64,000 bases of DNA from Flavobacterium terrigena (GCF_900108955.1 NZ_FNYA01000001.1:124001-188000), one strand, 5' to 3'; positions 27,073-36,447 are shown, numbered from the stretch's first letter. A program made the numbers and translations. The notes: generated by a model from the sequence alone, not told the origin.

Positions 27073-27831
27073 TCAAAAAAACAAATCGGTTACTTGTACT
27101 GCTATCATATCAATAATAAAAATAGTAAGAGAAGCCGAAACAACAGCAGAATTGGCTGCCTTTCCCACACTTTCCGTACCACTTGAAGCATTAAAACCTT
27201 CGTAACAACCAATTATTCCAATAAAAAATCCAAAAAAGAACGTTTTTATAGTGGCTGGTAAAACATCAACATATTCTAAAGATTCAAATACTTGAGAAAA
27301 AAAGCGAGATATATTAACCTCGTTATGCATATTTACACCGACATAACCACCTATAATTCCAATTAAATCGGCATAAATAACTAATATAGGAATCATTAAT
27401 GTAGTAGCTAAAGTTCGGGTTACTACTAGATATCTATATGGATTTATTGCCGACACTTCCATCGCATCAATTTGTTCAGTTACTTTCATAGAACCTAACT
27501 CTGCTCCTATACCAGAAGAAATTCTTCCGGCACAAATTAATGCTGTTATTACGGGAGCAATTTCTCTAATTAATGATAAGGAAACCATTCCAGGAATCCA
27601 CGATTCTGCACCAAACTTTGCCATTGCTGGCCTTGATTGTATGGTCAATACTAATCCCATTATAAATCCGGTTATGGTTACTAAGGGCAACGATTTGTAT
27701 CCTATCACATAACACTGATGTATAAACTCTTTAAACTCAAATCCAGATTTAAAAATTTCTTTAAAAAAGAGATAAGAGAATTTGGCAATATTGCCTACGA
27801 GGCTAAAACTTGTTTTAAAATAAATTTCCAA
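27073..27831 (-). CDS. mlaE: MlaE-like lipid transport permease
   Basis: A 252-aa inner-membrane protein with about five helices. The middle contains the conserved SLIREIAPVITALICAGRIS and GAELGSMKVTEQIDAME, the coupling-helix signature of MlaE/YrbE permeases. It is the permease subunit of the complex with the MlaF and MlaD homologues. The gene starts 21 bp after a dehydrogenase gene, which seems to head the operon. Confidence 0.93.
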   Translation of the reverse strand: MEIYFKTSFSLVGNIAKFSYLFFKEIFKSGFEFKEFIHQCYVIGYKSLPLVTITGFIMGLVLTIQSRPAMAKFGAESWIPGMVSLSLIREIAPVITALICAGRISSGIGAELGSMKVTEQIDAMEVSAINPYRYLVVTRTLATTLMIPILVIYADLIGIIGGYVGVNMHNEVNISRFFSQVFESLEYVDVLPATIKTFFFGFFIGIIGCYEGFNASSGTESVGKAANSAVVSASLTIFIIDMIAVQVTDLFF

Positions 27832-27852
27832 TTTTTAAAGTTTATAGTTCTA

Positions 27853-28839
27853 TTACAATTCGTTTTTAGTAGCCTCCCCTTTTTCCCATTTATTAATGTT
27901 AAAAAATGTAGTTTGGGCGATTTCTGTTAATGCTTCTCTGGTTAGGAATGCCTGATGTCCAGTTATTATAACATTTTTATGATTTCGCAATGCATCAAAT
28001 TCAGCATCAATAATTACATTGTTTAGGTGATTACGAAAAAAAATATCATGTTCCTTTTCATAAACATCTAAGCCTGCTCCTGCTATGGTTTGATTTTCTA
28101 ATGCTATCAATAAATCACTTGTTTTTATAATGCTACCGCGAGCCGTATTGATAAGTAACATTCCTTTTTTCATCAGTCCAAAAAGCTTACTATTGAACAT
28201 ATAGCGAGTTGAAGGCAGTAATGGGCAATGTATTGAAATTACATCTGCTTGTTGACAAATATCTTCTATTGATGTATAGATTATTCCGGTTTTTAATTGT
28301 AGTTCTTTATTTTCAACTGGATCAAAACCTAATAATCGACAACCAAAACCTTTCATAATAGTAGCAAATACAGCACCTATGTTTCCAGTTCCTACTATTC
28401 CTATTGTTTTTTGATGTAAGTCGAAACTTACAAGCTCATCCAGTGAAAAATTATTGAGTTTCATTAGTTTTTGCCCTAAAACTAACTTTCTATTTACAGC
28501 GAGTAACAACGTTACTGCATGTTCTGCTGTTGCATAAGGAGAATAATTTGGAACATTAGCTACTTTTATACCTAATTCTTTAGCTTTTGATAGATTAATG
28601 TGGTCGTATCCAACAGAGCGCAATGCAATATATCGAACGCCATTATGAAATAATTCATTTAGTACCTCAGCAGACAAATCATCAGAAGTAAATGCAATAA
28701 TTGCATTACAATCCTTTGCTAATTTAGCTGTATTTAGTTTTAAAGAATAAGCAGAGAAAATTAACTCATGCTGATTATTGGCCTCTTTCAGTAAAAAGGG
28801 TTTTTCAAAACGATGCGTACTATAAACAAATATTTTCAT
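27853..28839 (-). CDS. 2-hydroxyacid dehydrogenase, D-lactate dehydrogenase type
   Basis: A 328-aa NAD-dependent dehydrogenase. A catalytic-domain start (MKIFVYSTHRFEKPFLLKEA), the nucleotide-binding GTGNIGAVFATI (about 150-161), the Arg of LINTARGSII (about 233) and the His of GHQAFLTREAL (about 295) are in place. The overall match is to the LdhA type that reduces pyruvate to D-lactate in fermentation. It heads an operon with the mla genes by spacing (21 bp), an odd pairing unless the operon is simply a low-oxygen or envelope stress unit. No FNR-like box is obvious directly upstream. Confidence 0.88.
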   Translation of the reverse strand: MKIFVYSTHRFEKPFLLKEANNQHELIFSAYSLKLNTAKLAKDCNAIIAFTSDDLSAEVLNELFHNGVRYIALRSVGYDHINLSKAKELGIKVANVPNYSPYATAEHAVTLLLAVNRKLVLGQKLMKLNNFSLDELVSFDLHQKTIGIVGTGNIGAVFATIMKGFGCRLLGFDPVENKELQLKTGIIYTSIEDICQQADVISIHCPLLPSTRYMFNSKLFGLMKKGMLLINTARGSIIKTSDLLIALENQTIAGAGLDVYEKEHDIFFRNHLNNVIIDAEFDALRNHKNVIITGHQAFLTREALTEIAQTTFFNINKWEKGEATKNEL

Positions 28840-28899
28840 TTCAATAAAAATTTATATTTTATTTTTTTGCTTTTCTATATACCAAGAGAGGTGTTTTGG

Positions 28900-29169
28900 T
28901 TATAAAAGAAAGCTCTGCAGATTGACTATTATTAAGTAAACGATCAAACCATTTTCTATTTTGTTTTGAGGTAAATGAATAGGACAATTTTTATTTGAAA
29001 CAAAATTTACTGCATTTTCTGCTTCATTTTTTTTATAATAATTGTCAACTATACCCGATAAGGTCACTATGCCATCTTCTGCAATTACACCAATTTCTAC
29101 ATCATTTAATTGTGGCTCCCATTTGAGTGCTTCTTGCACTTTTTTTTGTAAAATTTCATCTGTTTTCAT
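28900..29169 (-). pseudogene. Truncated BON-domain gene
   Basis: The first 53 or so residues (MKTDEILQKKVQEALKWEP to EAENAVN) match the first BON domain of the 21660-22331 protein almost word for word. The frame then runs into unrelated sequence (FVSNKNCPIHLP) and stops at 89 residues, instead of three domains. It looks like a duplicate cut by a deletion or frameshift. Whether the one-domain stub is expressed cannot be told. Confidence 0.75.
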
Positions 29170-29210
29170 AATGGTTTGTTTTAATATTTCATGATATAGA
29201 AATTTAGATA

Positions 29211-29867
29211 TTACTGTTTTTCAATAAATCCTTCTTCAATCATTTTTTTTCGAATGACAAGAGCAATTTCATCTGTTAACTTTTTTACACCAATTGGATC
29301 GTATGTTTCTGTGATTCCAGACCATATTATTTTATCATCAGGAATAGAATAAATTACTGTTTCAATTATGAATTTTTTAGTTACTGTATAATATCCTGGT
29401 GTACTATAATGAACCCAACCTCTGTAATAATAACCAACAAAGCCACTATAATAAGTAGGATACATATAGTGTTGTTCTGGCGTGTATATTTTTTCTTTAT
29501 CTACATCAATCAGGCGCATAGTAATTGCAGCGTCAAAACCATCCTTTTTAATTTTATTTCGTATTGCTTCTTCATTTTTTGGATTAATCTCGTCATTTAA
29601 ATAACTGTAAGAAGTAATACCTTTTCCATGTAGATAAGTTACCATTTCATCTTCAGCACGACGTCTATTGGTATCGCTTTGCAATAAAGCTACTACGAGA
29701 ACTTTATTCCAGTCACCTGAGCGAATTTGCTTATTAGGATCTCTCCAACTACTTGTTATCCTTGTAGAACTACAGGAGTTTATTAGCATAATCAAAAAAA
29801 TAAACAGTAAATAATACCCTTTTGAACTTATATTTTTTTTGTTGTAATTATAAATTGGAGATTTCAT
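29211..29867 (-). CDS. DUF4136-like lipoprotein
   Basis: A 218-aa lipoprotein. The lipobox is LMLINSCSS with Cys at about residue 32, after a longer than usual N-terminus that includes NYNKKNISSKGYY; a start closer to the signal helix is possible. The mature part begins STRITSSWRDP, followed by VLVVALLQSDTNRRRAEDEM and an aromatic-rich stretch (YMYPTYYSGFVGYYYRGW), and ends with KLTDEIALVIRKKMIEEGFI. This pattern is that of small DUF4136-type outer-membrane lipoproteins of unknown role. It is 41 bp upstream of the truncated BON gene. Confidence 0.75.
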   Translation of the reverse strand: MKSPIYNYNKKNISSKGYYLLFIFLIMLINSCSSTRITSSWRDPNKQIRSGDWNKVLVVALLQSDTNRRRAEDEMVTYLHGKGITSYSYLNDEINPKNEEAIRNKIKKDGFDAAITMRLIDVDKEKIYTPEQHYMYPTYYSGFVGYYYRGWVHYSTPGYYTVTKKFIIETVIYSIPDDKIIWSGITETYDPIGVKKLTDEIALVIRKKMIEEGFIEKQ

Positions 29868-30096
29868 AATAGCGATTTTTACTTTTGATTTATTTAATTC
29901 ACATTATTTTCGAGTATACTAATAGCAATAATATCCTTTCAAAGTTCCTTAAATACCTTTTAATAATTTATGACGTGCATCAGTATGAAATATGACACTA
30001 ATCATTTGATAGTGTGCTATATAATAAGGGCTTGCCTAATTGGAAATGAATCTTTGTTAGACATAATTATTTATTAAAAGTAAATCCATAATCGCT

Positions 30097-30615
30097 CTAT
30101 TGCATTAATGCTAAAGGAATTTTAGCTTTAATATTTATATCACGTTGTGCAAGTAAGCTTAATTTTTCATCGATATGTTTTTCATTAATGGAAGCATCGT
30201 GAAGCTTTAAAGAAATATCGTTTAATTCAAGTAATTGTGACCATGTAGCAACTGTACCATAATTACTTATTTTTATATGATTTACAGTTTGTATGCTCGA
30301 TAACAAATAAGCATCAAGAATCTCTGAACTGCAGTTTTCAAGTCTCCAATTTACTTCCGATAAATAATAGCTTAGGAAGAATTCATTCTTATTAAAATCT
30401 TCTTCGATTTCAGATGAGAGATAATTTTTAAGATTATCAGCATGATGAGTCACACGATACAAATAATCACGTAATGAGTTTTTTAACATTAAGTTATGTG
30501 TTTTATCAATCCAAACTGGAAGAAATTCCATTAGCTTTTGTTCAATGCCAAGTAAAGTAACCAATTCGTGGTTTAACAATTGGACCAATGTGGTAATTTT
30601 TGTATTAGTTTCCAT
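30097..30615 (-). CDS. DUF892 (YciE/YciF-like) ferritin-fold stress protein
   Basis: A 172-aa all-helical protein. LLNHELVTLLGIEQKLMEFLP, the His/Glu-bearing second helix and the NYGTVATWSQLLELND motif fit the YciE/YciF DUF892 family, a four-helix bundle of ferritin type linked to osmotic and general stress. Metal-binding residues look only partly kept, so oxidase activity is not claimed. An FNR-like palindrome (30668-30679) sits 34 bp upstream of a perfect -7 box reading into this gene. Confidence 0.8.
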   Translation of the reverse strand: METNTKITTLVQLLNHELVTLLGIEQKLMEFLPVWIDKTHNLMLKNSLRDYLYRVTHHADNLKNYLSSEIEEDFNKNEFFLSYYLSEVNWRLENCSSEILDAYLLSSIQTVNHIKISNYGTVATWSQLLELNDISLKLHDASINEKHIDEKLSLLAQRDINIKAKIPLALMQ

Positions 30616-30635
30616 AGTATTAAAATTAAGATTCT

Positions 30636-30732
30636 CAAAATTAATTAGTATTGATAGTCAAAAACAATGACGGTGGTCATATATAGTAATGTCTTACATC
30701 ACAATCTAATTCCTTTATACCTTTTAATTTTG
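30636..30732. promoter_or_regulatory. Divergent promoter with a shared FNR-like palindrome
   Basis: ATGACGGTGGTCAT (30667-30680) is a symmetric TGA-N6-TCA site. On the minus strand TAATTTTG (30636-30643) is centred 34 bp from it and serves the DUF892 gene. On the plus strand TAATTTTG (30725-30732) is centred 55 bp away and serves 30752. These are the same 33/55 spacings as the tandem sites of usp and hsp20, here used in the two directions. Confidence 0.65.
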
Positions 30733-30751
30733 TAAATAAAAATGAACCAAA

Positions 30752-31603
30752 ATGCAGAAAACAACAGATTTTATTTTAGATTTTGTAATCTCAATAAGTA
30801 TTGCAATTACAGCATGTGTGGGTTTGTTACAGCCTGATTTTTATAATTTGGAAACAGAAAATTGGCAGACACAAACAACTGGACAAGATTTGGTTAACTT
30901 ATTATTGATTGTTCCTTCTTTATTGATAGCTTCTTGGCTTACATTAAAAAGAAATAGTTGGGCAATTATGATTAAACCAGGGATTTTATTGTATATAACT
31001 TATACTTTTACTATTTACTGTTTCGAAATCCATTACAACTCACTTTTTCTTTTATATTGTTTAATTTTAAGTCTTTCATTTTATAGACTAGTAATTTTTA
31101 TGTATAATAATTTCAATAAGATTGGAATAACAGGAACTAAAACAATCGCAACAAAAATCACCGCTTTTTATTTTCTTATTATAGCAATATTTTTTTATGC
31201 ACTTTGGCTATCAGAGATAATTCAATCATCAATAGAAGGTAACTTACCCAAGAGTTTAATTAATACTGGACTTTTTACCAATGCCGTTCAAGTAATGGAT
31301 TTGGCTTTTTTATTACCAGGCGTTATTATTGTGGGTATTCTTCTTTTAAAACAATCATATCTTGGTTTTCTAATTACTCCAGCACTACTTACTTTCTTCG
31401 TTCTAATGGATATTACTATCGCCACACTAACTTTTATTATGTATTTTAATAAAATTGAAACAAACTTATCTGTTGTAGTATTAATGGCGCTTCTTGATGC
31501 ATTTAGTTTTGCGCTTTTAATTTGGTTTCTTAAGGAAAATGCGCCTATACATAAGATAACAGAAGTGAAAGTGGATAAAAAAGATAGTGAAATAAGCATA
31601 TAA
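30752..31603 (+). CDS. Membrane protein of unknown function
   Basis: A 283-aa membrane protein with about eight hydrophobic helices and very few charged residues. The order looks like two groups of four, with a periplasmic loop near residue 25-45 (LQPDFYNLETENWQTQTTG). I do not recognise a family and see no catalytic residues. It shares an intergenic FNR-like site with the DUF892 gene, so it may belong to the same response. Confidence 0.7.
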   Translation: MQKTTDFILDFVISISIAITACVGLLQPDFYNLETENWQTQTTGQDLVNLLLIVPSLLIASWLTLKRNSWAIMIKPGILLYITYTFTIYCFEIHYNSLFLLYCLILSLSFYRLVIFMYNNFNKIGITGTKTIATKITAFYFLIIAIFFYALWLSEIIQSSIEGNLPKSLINTGLFTNAVQVMDLAFLLPGVIIVGILLLKQSYLGFLITPALLTFFVLMDITIATLTFIMYFNKIETNLSVVVLMALLDAFSFALLIWFLKENAPIHKITEVKVDKKDSEISI

Positions 31604-31646
31604 GAATGTCATAAATAACAATTTCAGACAAATAATAAAACGACAA

Positions 31647-31672
31647 AAGTCTCGATTTTTCAACCGAGACTT
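31647..31672. terminator. Possible terminator hairpin after the membrane protein
   Basis: An 8-bp stem (AAGTCTCG / CGAGACTT) with a T-rich loop, 44 bp after the stop at 31603. There is no clear T-run after it, so it may be a weak terminator or an mRNA-stabilising hairpin. Confidence 0.5.
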
Positions 31673-31910
31673 CTGCTTAATACGCATTTGAAACTGTAAT
31701 TTATCTCCTTATTCTAATTTTGTATCCTAAAGGATATAATCAAAACTAGTTGGAAAACTATACTTCATTTCTGACATAAATTTTAAAACTTTCCTTTTGG
31801 AAAATTAATTGTACAAATGTCTTTAACACGCATTAACTTGTAATGGTTCAACAATCTAGTTAAGAACGTATTTCTACACCAAAGATAGTACTAGTAGTAT
31901 TTATAGAATA

Positions 31911-31944
31911 TGATGGTCGTCACGTTGTATAATGATTGTAATCA
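31911..31944 (+). promoter_or_regulatory. Tandem FNR-like boxes in the gap before pfkB
   Basis: TGATGGTCGTCA (31911-31922) and TGATTGTAATCA (31933-31944) have centres exactly 22 bp apart, as at usp and hsp20. No good -7 box stands 33 bp downstream; TATTGTTG at 31959-31966 is the nearest. The 716-bp gap 31604-32319 otherwise holds a hairpin and a weak open frame with a TTG start (32002-32160, 52 codons, no recognised family), which may be the relic of the gene these sites once served. Confidence 0.55.
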
Positions 31945-32319
31945 ATATCAAATAAATTTATTGTTGTAAATCCGTATTATTTTTTAAAAGACTTATATCA
32001 TTTGCAAAATTTAATAAAAAGAATAAGAGACAATAATAAATCAGAAAATATAGACAGAACTATCCAAAGTAGTTCCTTACCTTTACAATACAAGCCAGAA
32101 ATATATTATATAGTAGCAAATATTTATTCGCTTTTCCTAAGAATATTTCCATTAGGTTAGTATTCTCTTGAAACTGAAAAAACACCTCAAATAACCTCAT
32201 AAAATTGCTCTTTGCACATTATCAAAGTTATATTGGAACCATAAATGTCCAATTAATATTATTAGAAAATGACTAATTGGTTATAATATCACATTATGTG
32301 AAAATAAAATTATTTTTTT

Positions 32320-33243
32320 ATGACTAGAATAATTACAGTTACATTCAGTCCTTGTATTGATAAAAATACTACTGTTCCAATATTGGTTCCAGAAAAAAAA
32401 ATGCACTGCACTGAATTAAAATCAGAACCAGGTGGTGGAGGAATTAATGTAGCAAGAGTATTGAACATTCTTGGTGGTGATGTTACTGCTATTTTTCCGT
32501 CTGGTGGCTGCTCAGGTGTTCATTTAAATCAACTTTTATATAAAGAAAAAGTACCTTTTATACCTATTCAATGCCAAAGTGAAACAAGGGAAAATTTTGC
32601 AATTTTTGAAGAGTCAACAAAAAAACAGTTTCGTTTTGGGATGCCAGGTAATGAACTATTAAAAAATGAATGGCTGGAATGTTTGAAAGTTATCGAAAAT
32701 GAAAAAAATGTAGATTTCATTGTTGCTAGTGGAAGTTTACCTTTGGGAGTTCCACTTAATATTTATGGGCAATTATCAAAAATCGCTAAAAAGAATGATG
32801 CAAAATTCATTGTAGACACTTCTGGTGATGCTTTAAAAGAAGCTGTCGATGAAGGGGTTTATCTGCTAAAACCCAATCTCGAAGAATTAGGTTTTTTAGT
32901 AGGTATTGATAATCTAAAAATTGAAGGTGTTGAAGATGCAGCCAAAGAACTAATCCATAAAAACCAATGCGAAATAATCGTGACATCATTAGGTGAAAAA
33001 GGAGCAATATTGGTTACAAAACAAAAGACACTTCATATTAAACCTCCAAAAATAATAGTAAAAAGTACCATTGGTGCTGGTGATAGTATGGTTGCTGGAA
33101 TTGTATTTGGGCTGTCAAATGGAGAAAATCTGGAAAAATCGTTGCACTATGGAATAGCCTGTGGAACAGCTGCGACTATGAATTTAGGTTCCCAATTATG
33201 CAAGAAAAAAGATGTGGAAATGTTGCTTAAAATTCTAAAATGA
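32320..33243 (+). CDS. pfkB: 6-phosphofructokinase of the PfkB type
   Basis: A 307-aa ribokinase-family sugar kinase that phosphorylates fructose-6-phosphate (or fructose-1-phosphate or tagatose-6-phosphate, which the sequence cannot separate). It has the N-terminal PfkB signature GGGGINVARVL and the C-terminal TIGAGDSMVAGIVFG with the catalytic Asp. IVDTSGDALKEAV and KPNLEELG match the minor ATP-PFK of Escherichia coli more closely than FruK. The start ATG is preceded by a long AT tract. A glycolytic kinase beside low-oxygen genes fits a fermentative role. Confidence 0.88.
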   Translation: MTRIITVTFSPCIDKNTTVPILVPEKKMHCTELKSEPGGGGINVARVLNILGGDVTAIFPSGGCSGVHLNQLLYKEKVPFIPIQCQSETRENFAIFEESTKKQFRFGMPGNELLKNEWLECLKVIENEKNVDFIVASGSLPLGVPLNIYGQLSKIAKKNDAKFIVDTSGDALKEAVDEGVYLLKPNLEELGFLVGIDNLKIEGVEDAAKELIHKNQCEIIVTSLGEKGAILVTKQKTLHIKPPKIIVKSTIGAGDSMVAGIVFGLSNGENLEKSLHYGIACGTAATMNLGSQLCKKKDVEMLLKILK

Positions 33244-33322
33244 TGCTTGTAAAATAGCTCAATAAAACCTACATTTTCAAGCACTTAACAAGAGTACATC
33301 ACTGTATATCAAATATGGATAT

Positions 33323-33365
33323 TGATAAATATCATGTTCTAAGAATTTTTAAAAAAATATCTTTG
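33323..33365 (+). promoter_or_regulatory. FNR-like box and -7 box of the exporter operon
   Basis: TGATAAATATCA (33323-33334) is centred 33 bp before a perfect TATCTTTG box (33358-33365). The box ends only 4 bp before the ATG at 33370, so transcription should begin at or very near the start codon. Confidence 0.75.
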
Positions 33366-33369
33366 TGTT

Positions 33370-34449
33370 ATGAAAAGAATTATATATTTAATTACTGTCT
33401 TTTTTCTTTTTGCCTGTCAGGATAAAGGGCAAAGAATAAAACCTACATTAGGACCTATTTCCGAATCCATTTATGCTTCTGGAATCGTAAAAAGTGAAAA
33501 CCAATATGAAGTATATTCTCCAGTAAATGGAATTATCGATTCCATCTACGTTTCTGAAGGAGATACAATTAACAAAGGAAATATAATATTATCAATATCA
33601 AGTAAAGTGCCGCGCCTTAATGAGGAAAACGCTAAGCTCACTGCTGCGTATTCAGATATAGAGGCTAACTTGGGTAAATTAAAAGAAGCTAAATTACTTA
33701 TTGATTTATCTAAAAATAAGATGAAAAATGATTCCCTAATGTATTTTAGGCAGAAAAATCTTTGGCAACAGAAAATAGGATCTAAAGCAGAATTGGAACA
33801 GAAAGAGCTTTCCTATCAAAACTCTAAAACGAGTTATTATTCCTCGATAGTAAGATATAATGACCTTAAAAGACAATTGAATTTTAATGCATCCCAATCA
33901 AAAAAGAATCTTTTAATTTCTGGAAAAATTGCTGACGATTATTGGTTAAAAAGTGAAACGAATGGTATTGTCTATAGTCTCAATAAAGAGAAAGGAGAGA
34001 TTGTAAATACACAAACCCCACTTGCTGTTGTTGGAGATGCAAAAAATTTCATCCTAGAACTACAAGTAGATGAATATGACATCTTTAAAATTCATAAAGG
34101 CTTATCAGTAAAGGTAACATTGGATAGTTATAAAGGAAAAGTATTTGAAGCCATTTTGACCAAGATAAATCCTCTTATGAATGAACGCACCAGAACTTTT
34201 TTAGTAGAAGCAAATTTTTTGAATCCACCCCACCAACTATATCCAAATATTTCTTTTGAAGCCAATATTATACTAGAAACAAAAAATAAAGCACTACTCC
34301 TACCAAGAAACTATGTCTTAAACGATTCGATTGTTTTTAAAAGTAACGGCGAGAAGGTCATAGTAAAAACAGGGTTGAAAGACTATCAGAAAATCGAAAT
34401 AATTTCAGGAATTACTGCACAAGATGAATTAATACCTCCTACACCATGA
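33370..34449 (+). CDS. Periplasmic adaptor (HlyD/MacA-like) lipoprotein
   Basis: A 359-aa membrane-fusion protein of a tripartite exporter. A lipoprotein signal ends FLFACQD (Cys16). It is followed by a biotinyl-lipoyl half (YSPVNGIIDSIYVSEGDTIN), a coiled hairpin (about 85-180), the second lipoyl half (ETNGIVYSLNKEKGEIVN) and a beta barrel. It opens a three-gene operon with an FtsX-type permease and an ATPase. The promoter predicts a leaderless or nearly leaderless message. Confidence 0.92.
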   Translation: MKRIIYLITVFFLFACQDKGQRIKPTLGPISESIYASGIVKSENQYEVYSPVNGIIDSIYVSEGDTINKGNIILSISSKVPRLNEENAKLTAAYSDIEANLGKLKEAKLLIDLSKNKMKNDSLMYFRQKNLWQQKIGSKAELEQKELSYQNSKTSYYSSIVRYNDLKRQLNFNASQSKKNLLISGKIADDYWLKSETNGIVYSLNKEKGEIVNTQTPLAVVGDAKNFILELQVDEYDIFKIHKGLSVKVTLDSYKGKVFEAILTKINPLMNERTRTFLVEANFLNPPHQLYPNISFEANIILETKNKALLLPRNYVLNDSIVFKSNGEKVIVKTGLKDYQKIEIISGITAQDELIPPTP

Positions 34450-35705
34450 ATTACAAACTCATTGCAAGCATTTCGATTTCACTACTAATGGCCAGATGGC
34501 GGCAAACCTTAGTGGCGGCCATTGGTGTGACATTTAGTATCACAATGTTTGTTGGATTATTGAGTTTTATGTCTGGCTTAAATGATATGCTCGACGGACT
34601 AATCCTAAACCGTACGGCTCACATCCGACTGTACAAAGAAATAAAGCCATCGAAACAACAACCGATTGACATTTCTAACGAATTTAAAAATTACCACAAT
34701 TTTATCCGATCGGTAAAACCAAAAAATGAACGACTGGAACTATATGATGCAGCTGGAATTATGAACGCCTTAAAAAATGATGAACGAGTGGTAGGCGTTG
34801 TTCCTAAGGTAACGACACAAGTTTTTTATAATGTGGGTGCGTTAGATATCAATGGTATTATTGATGGTATTGACGCAGCTGAAGAGAGTCGTTTGTTTCA
34901 ATTTAAAGACTATGTCGTGGATGGAAACTATCTTGACCTTAAGAATACACCCAACAGTATTATACTTGGTAAGGGTGTTGCCGAAAAAATGATGGTACAA
35001 TTGGGAGATGTCATAGTAGTAACCACATCTAAAGGAGAACAAATATCATTAAAAGTGGTTGGTCTTTTCCAATCAGGAATTAGGGATATTGATATTGTGC
35101 AAAGCTATTGCTCGCTTAATACGACTCAGAGGCTTCTTGGAGAATCATCAACTTATATTACCGATATTCAAGTGAAGCTTAAAGATGTTTCACTTGCACC
35201 TTTAATTGCTAAAGAGTATGAAAATGTTTTCCATTTAGATGCACTCGACATACAAACAGCAAATGCTCAATTTGAAACAGGGAGTTTTATCAGGACACTT
35301 ATTTCGTATTCGGTGGGAATCACATTGTTGATAGTGGCAGGTTTTGGTATTTATAATATTCTGAACATGATGATTTATGAAAAAATGGATTCAATTGCCA
35401 TCCTTAAAGCAACTGGATTTTCAGGAAAAGACGTTAATGCTATTTTCATTTTAATTGCCTCAACAATAGGAATTGTTGGTGGTATATTTGGTTTAGCATT
35501 CGGACTAGGATTGTCTGTTATCATAGATCATGTACCCTTCAATACTGCTTCGTTGCCTGCCATCAAAACATATCCCATTAATTACAATCCGAAAATCTAT
35601 TTAATTGGGCTTTCGTTCTCAATAGTAACTACTTATTTCGCAGGTTATTTTCCTGCAAGAAGAGCCAGTAAAATAGATCCAGTTATCATCATTAGAGGAA
35701 AATAA
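34446..35705 (+). CDS. FtsX/MacB-type ABC transporter permease
   Basis: A 419-aa permease with one N-terminal membrane helix (about 17-40), a large periplasmic domain (about 45-285) and three C-terminal helices (about 290-310, 335-360, 375-400). TLVAAIGVTFSITMFVGLL and ILKATGFSGKDVNAIF are typical of the MacB/LolE superfamily. It overlaps the adaptor gene by 4 bp (ATGA). Together with the adaptor and ATPase it should export a lipoprotein, peptide or small toxin; the substrate is unknown. Confidence 0.92.
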   Translation: MNYKLIASISISLLMARWRQTLVAAIGVTFSITMFVGLLSFMSGLNDMLDGLILNRTAHIRLYKEIKPSKQQPIDISNEFKNYHNFIRSVKPKNERLELYDAAGIMNALKNDERVVGVVPKVTTQVFYNVGALDINGIIDGIDAAEESRLFQFKDYVVDGNYLDLKNTPNSIILGKGVAEKMMVQLGDVIVVTTSKGEQISLKVVGLFQSGIRDIDIVQSYCSLNTTQRLLGESSTYITDIQVKLKDVSLAPLIAKEYENVFHLDALDIQTANAQFETGSFIRTLISYSVGITLLIVAGFGIYNILNMMIYEKMDSIAILKATGFSGKDVNAIFILIASTIGIVGGIFGLAFGLGLSVIIDHVPFNTASLPAIKTYPINYNPKIYLIGLSFSIVTTYFAGYFPARRASKIDPVIIIRGK

Positions 35706-35706
35706 A

Positions 35707-36387
35707 ATGAGCAATGTAATTCTTAAAACGGAACAAATTTCAAAGTATTTTCACGACCCAATATCTGTAAAGGTTTTGAAAGATATTTCATTTGAAATCC
35801 TTAAAGGCGAATTCATTTCTGTAATTGGAAAATCGGGCTGCGGAAAATCGACCTTACTTTATATACTTTCTACCATGGATACTGATTATGAAGGTGCTTT
35901 GTGGATTGAGGGTGAAAACATGGGCAATAAAAATGAGGCTGAGCTTGCTAGGGTAAGGAATGAAAAAATCGGATTTGTTTTTCAGTTCCACTACTTACTA
36001 AATGAATTTTCTGTATTGAAAAACGTAATGTTGCCAGGGCTTAAGTTAGGTAATATTTCAGAAAAAGAAATTGAGCACAATGCCTTCGAAAAGCTTAAAT
36101 TACTGGGTATTGAAAAGGAAGCGTTAAAAAAACCCAATCAACTTTCTGGCGGAGAGAAACAACGAGTTGCTATCGCACGTGCATTGATTAATAACCCGAT
36201 GATTATTATGGCCGATGAACCAACCGGAAACCTTGATAAAAAAAATAGTGAAATAGTATTCAATATTTTTCAGGAATTGAGTTCACTTTATAATCAATCA
36301 TTATTAATTGTTACCCATGATAATGAATTTGCCAATCGTACCAACAGAATTATTGAAATGGAAGATGGCAAGATTATTAAAATGTGA
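35707..36387 (+). CDS. ABC transporter ATPase (LolD/MacB type)
   Basis: A 226-aa ATPase with Walker A IGKSGCGKS, signature LSGGEKQRVAIARAL, Walker B MIIMADEPTGNLD and switch His in IVTHD. It follows the permease gene after one base. It is the energy subunit of the three-gene exporter. Confidence 0.94.
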   Translation: MSNVILKTEQISKYFHDPISVKVLKDISFEILKGEFISVIGKSGCGKSTLLYILSTMDTDYEGALWIEGENMGNKNEAELARVRNEKIGFVFQFHYLLNEFSVLKNVMLPGLKLGNISEKEIEHNAFEKLKLLGIEKEALKKPNQLSGGEKQRVAIARALINNPMIIMADEPTGNLDKKNSEIVFNIFQELSSLYNQSLLIVTHDNEFANRTNRIIEMEDGKIIKM

Positions 36388-36447
36388 TGGTTGTATTGCA
36401 GTCGTTATTGGTATAATCTATCTAAACCTATTTATACTTATTTAGTT

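Noticed and set aside
32002..32160. A 52-codon frame with a TTG start before pfkB
   Set aside because: It has no ATG, no recognisable family and AT-rich composition like the gap. It is mentioned only with the tandem FNR-like sites.
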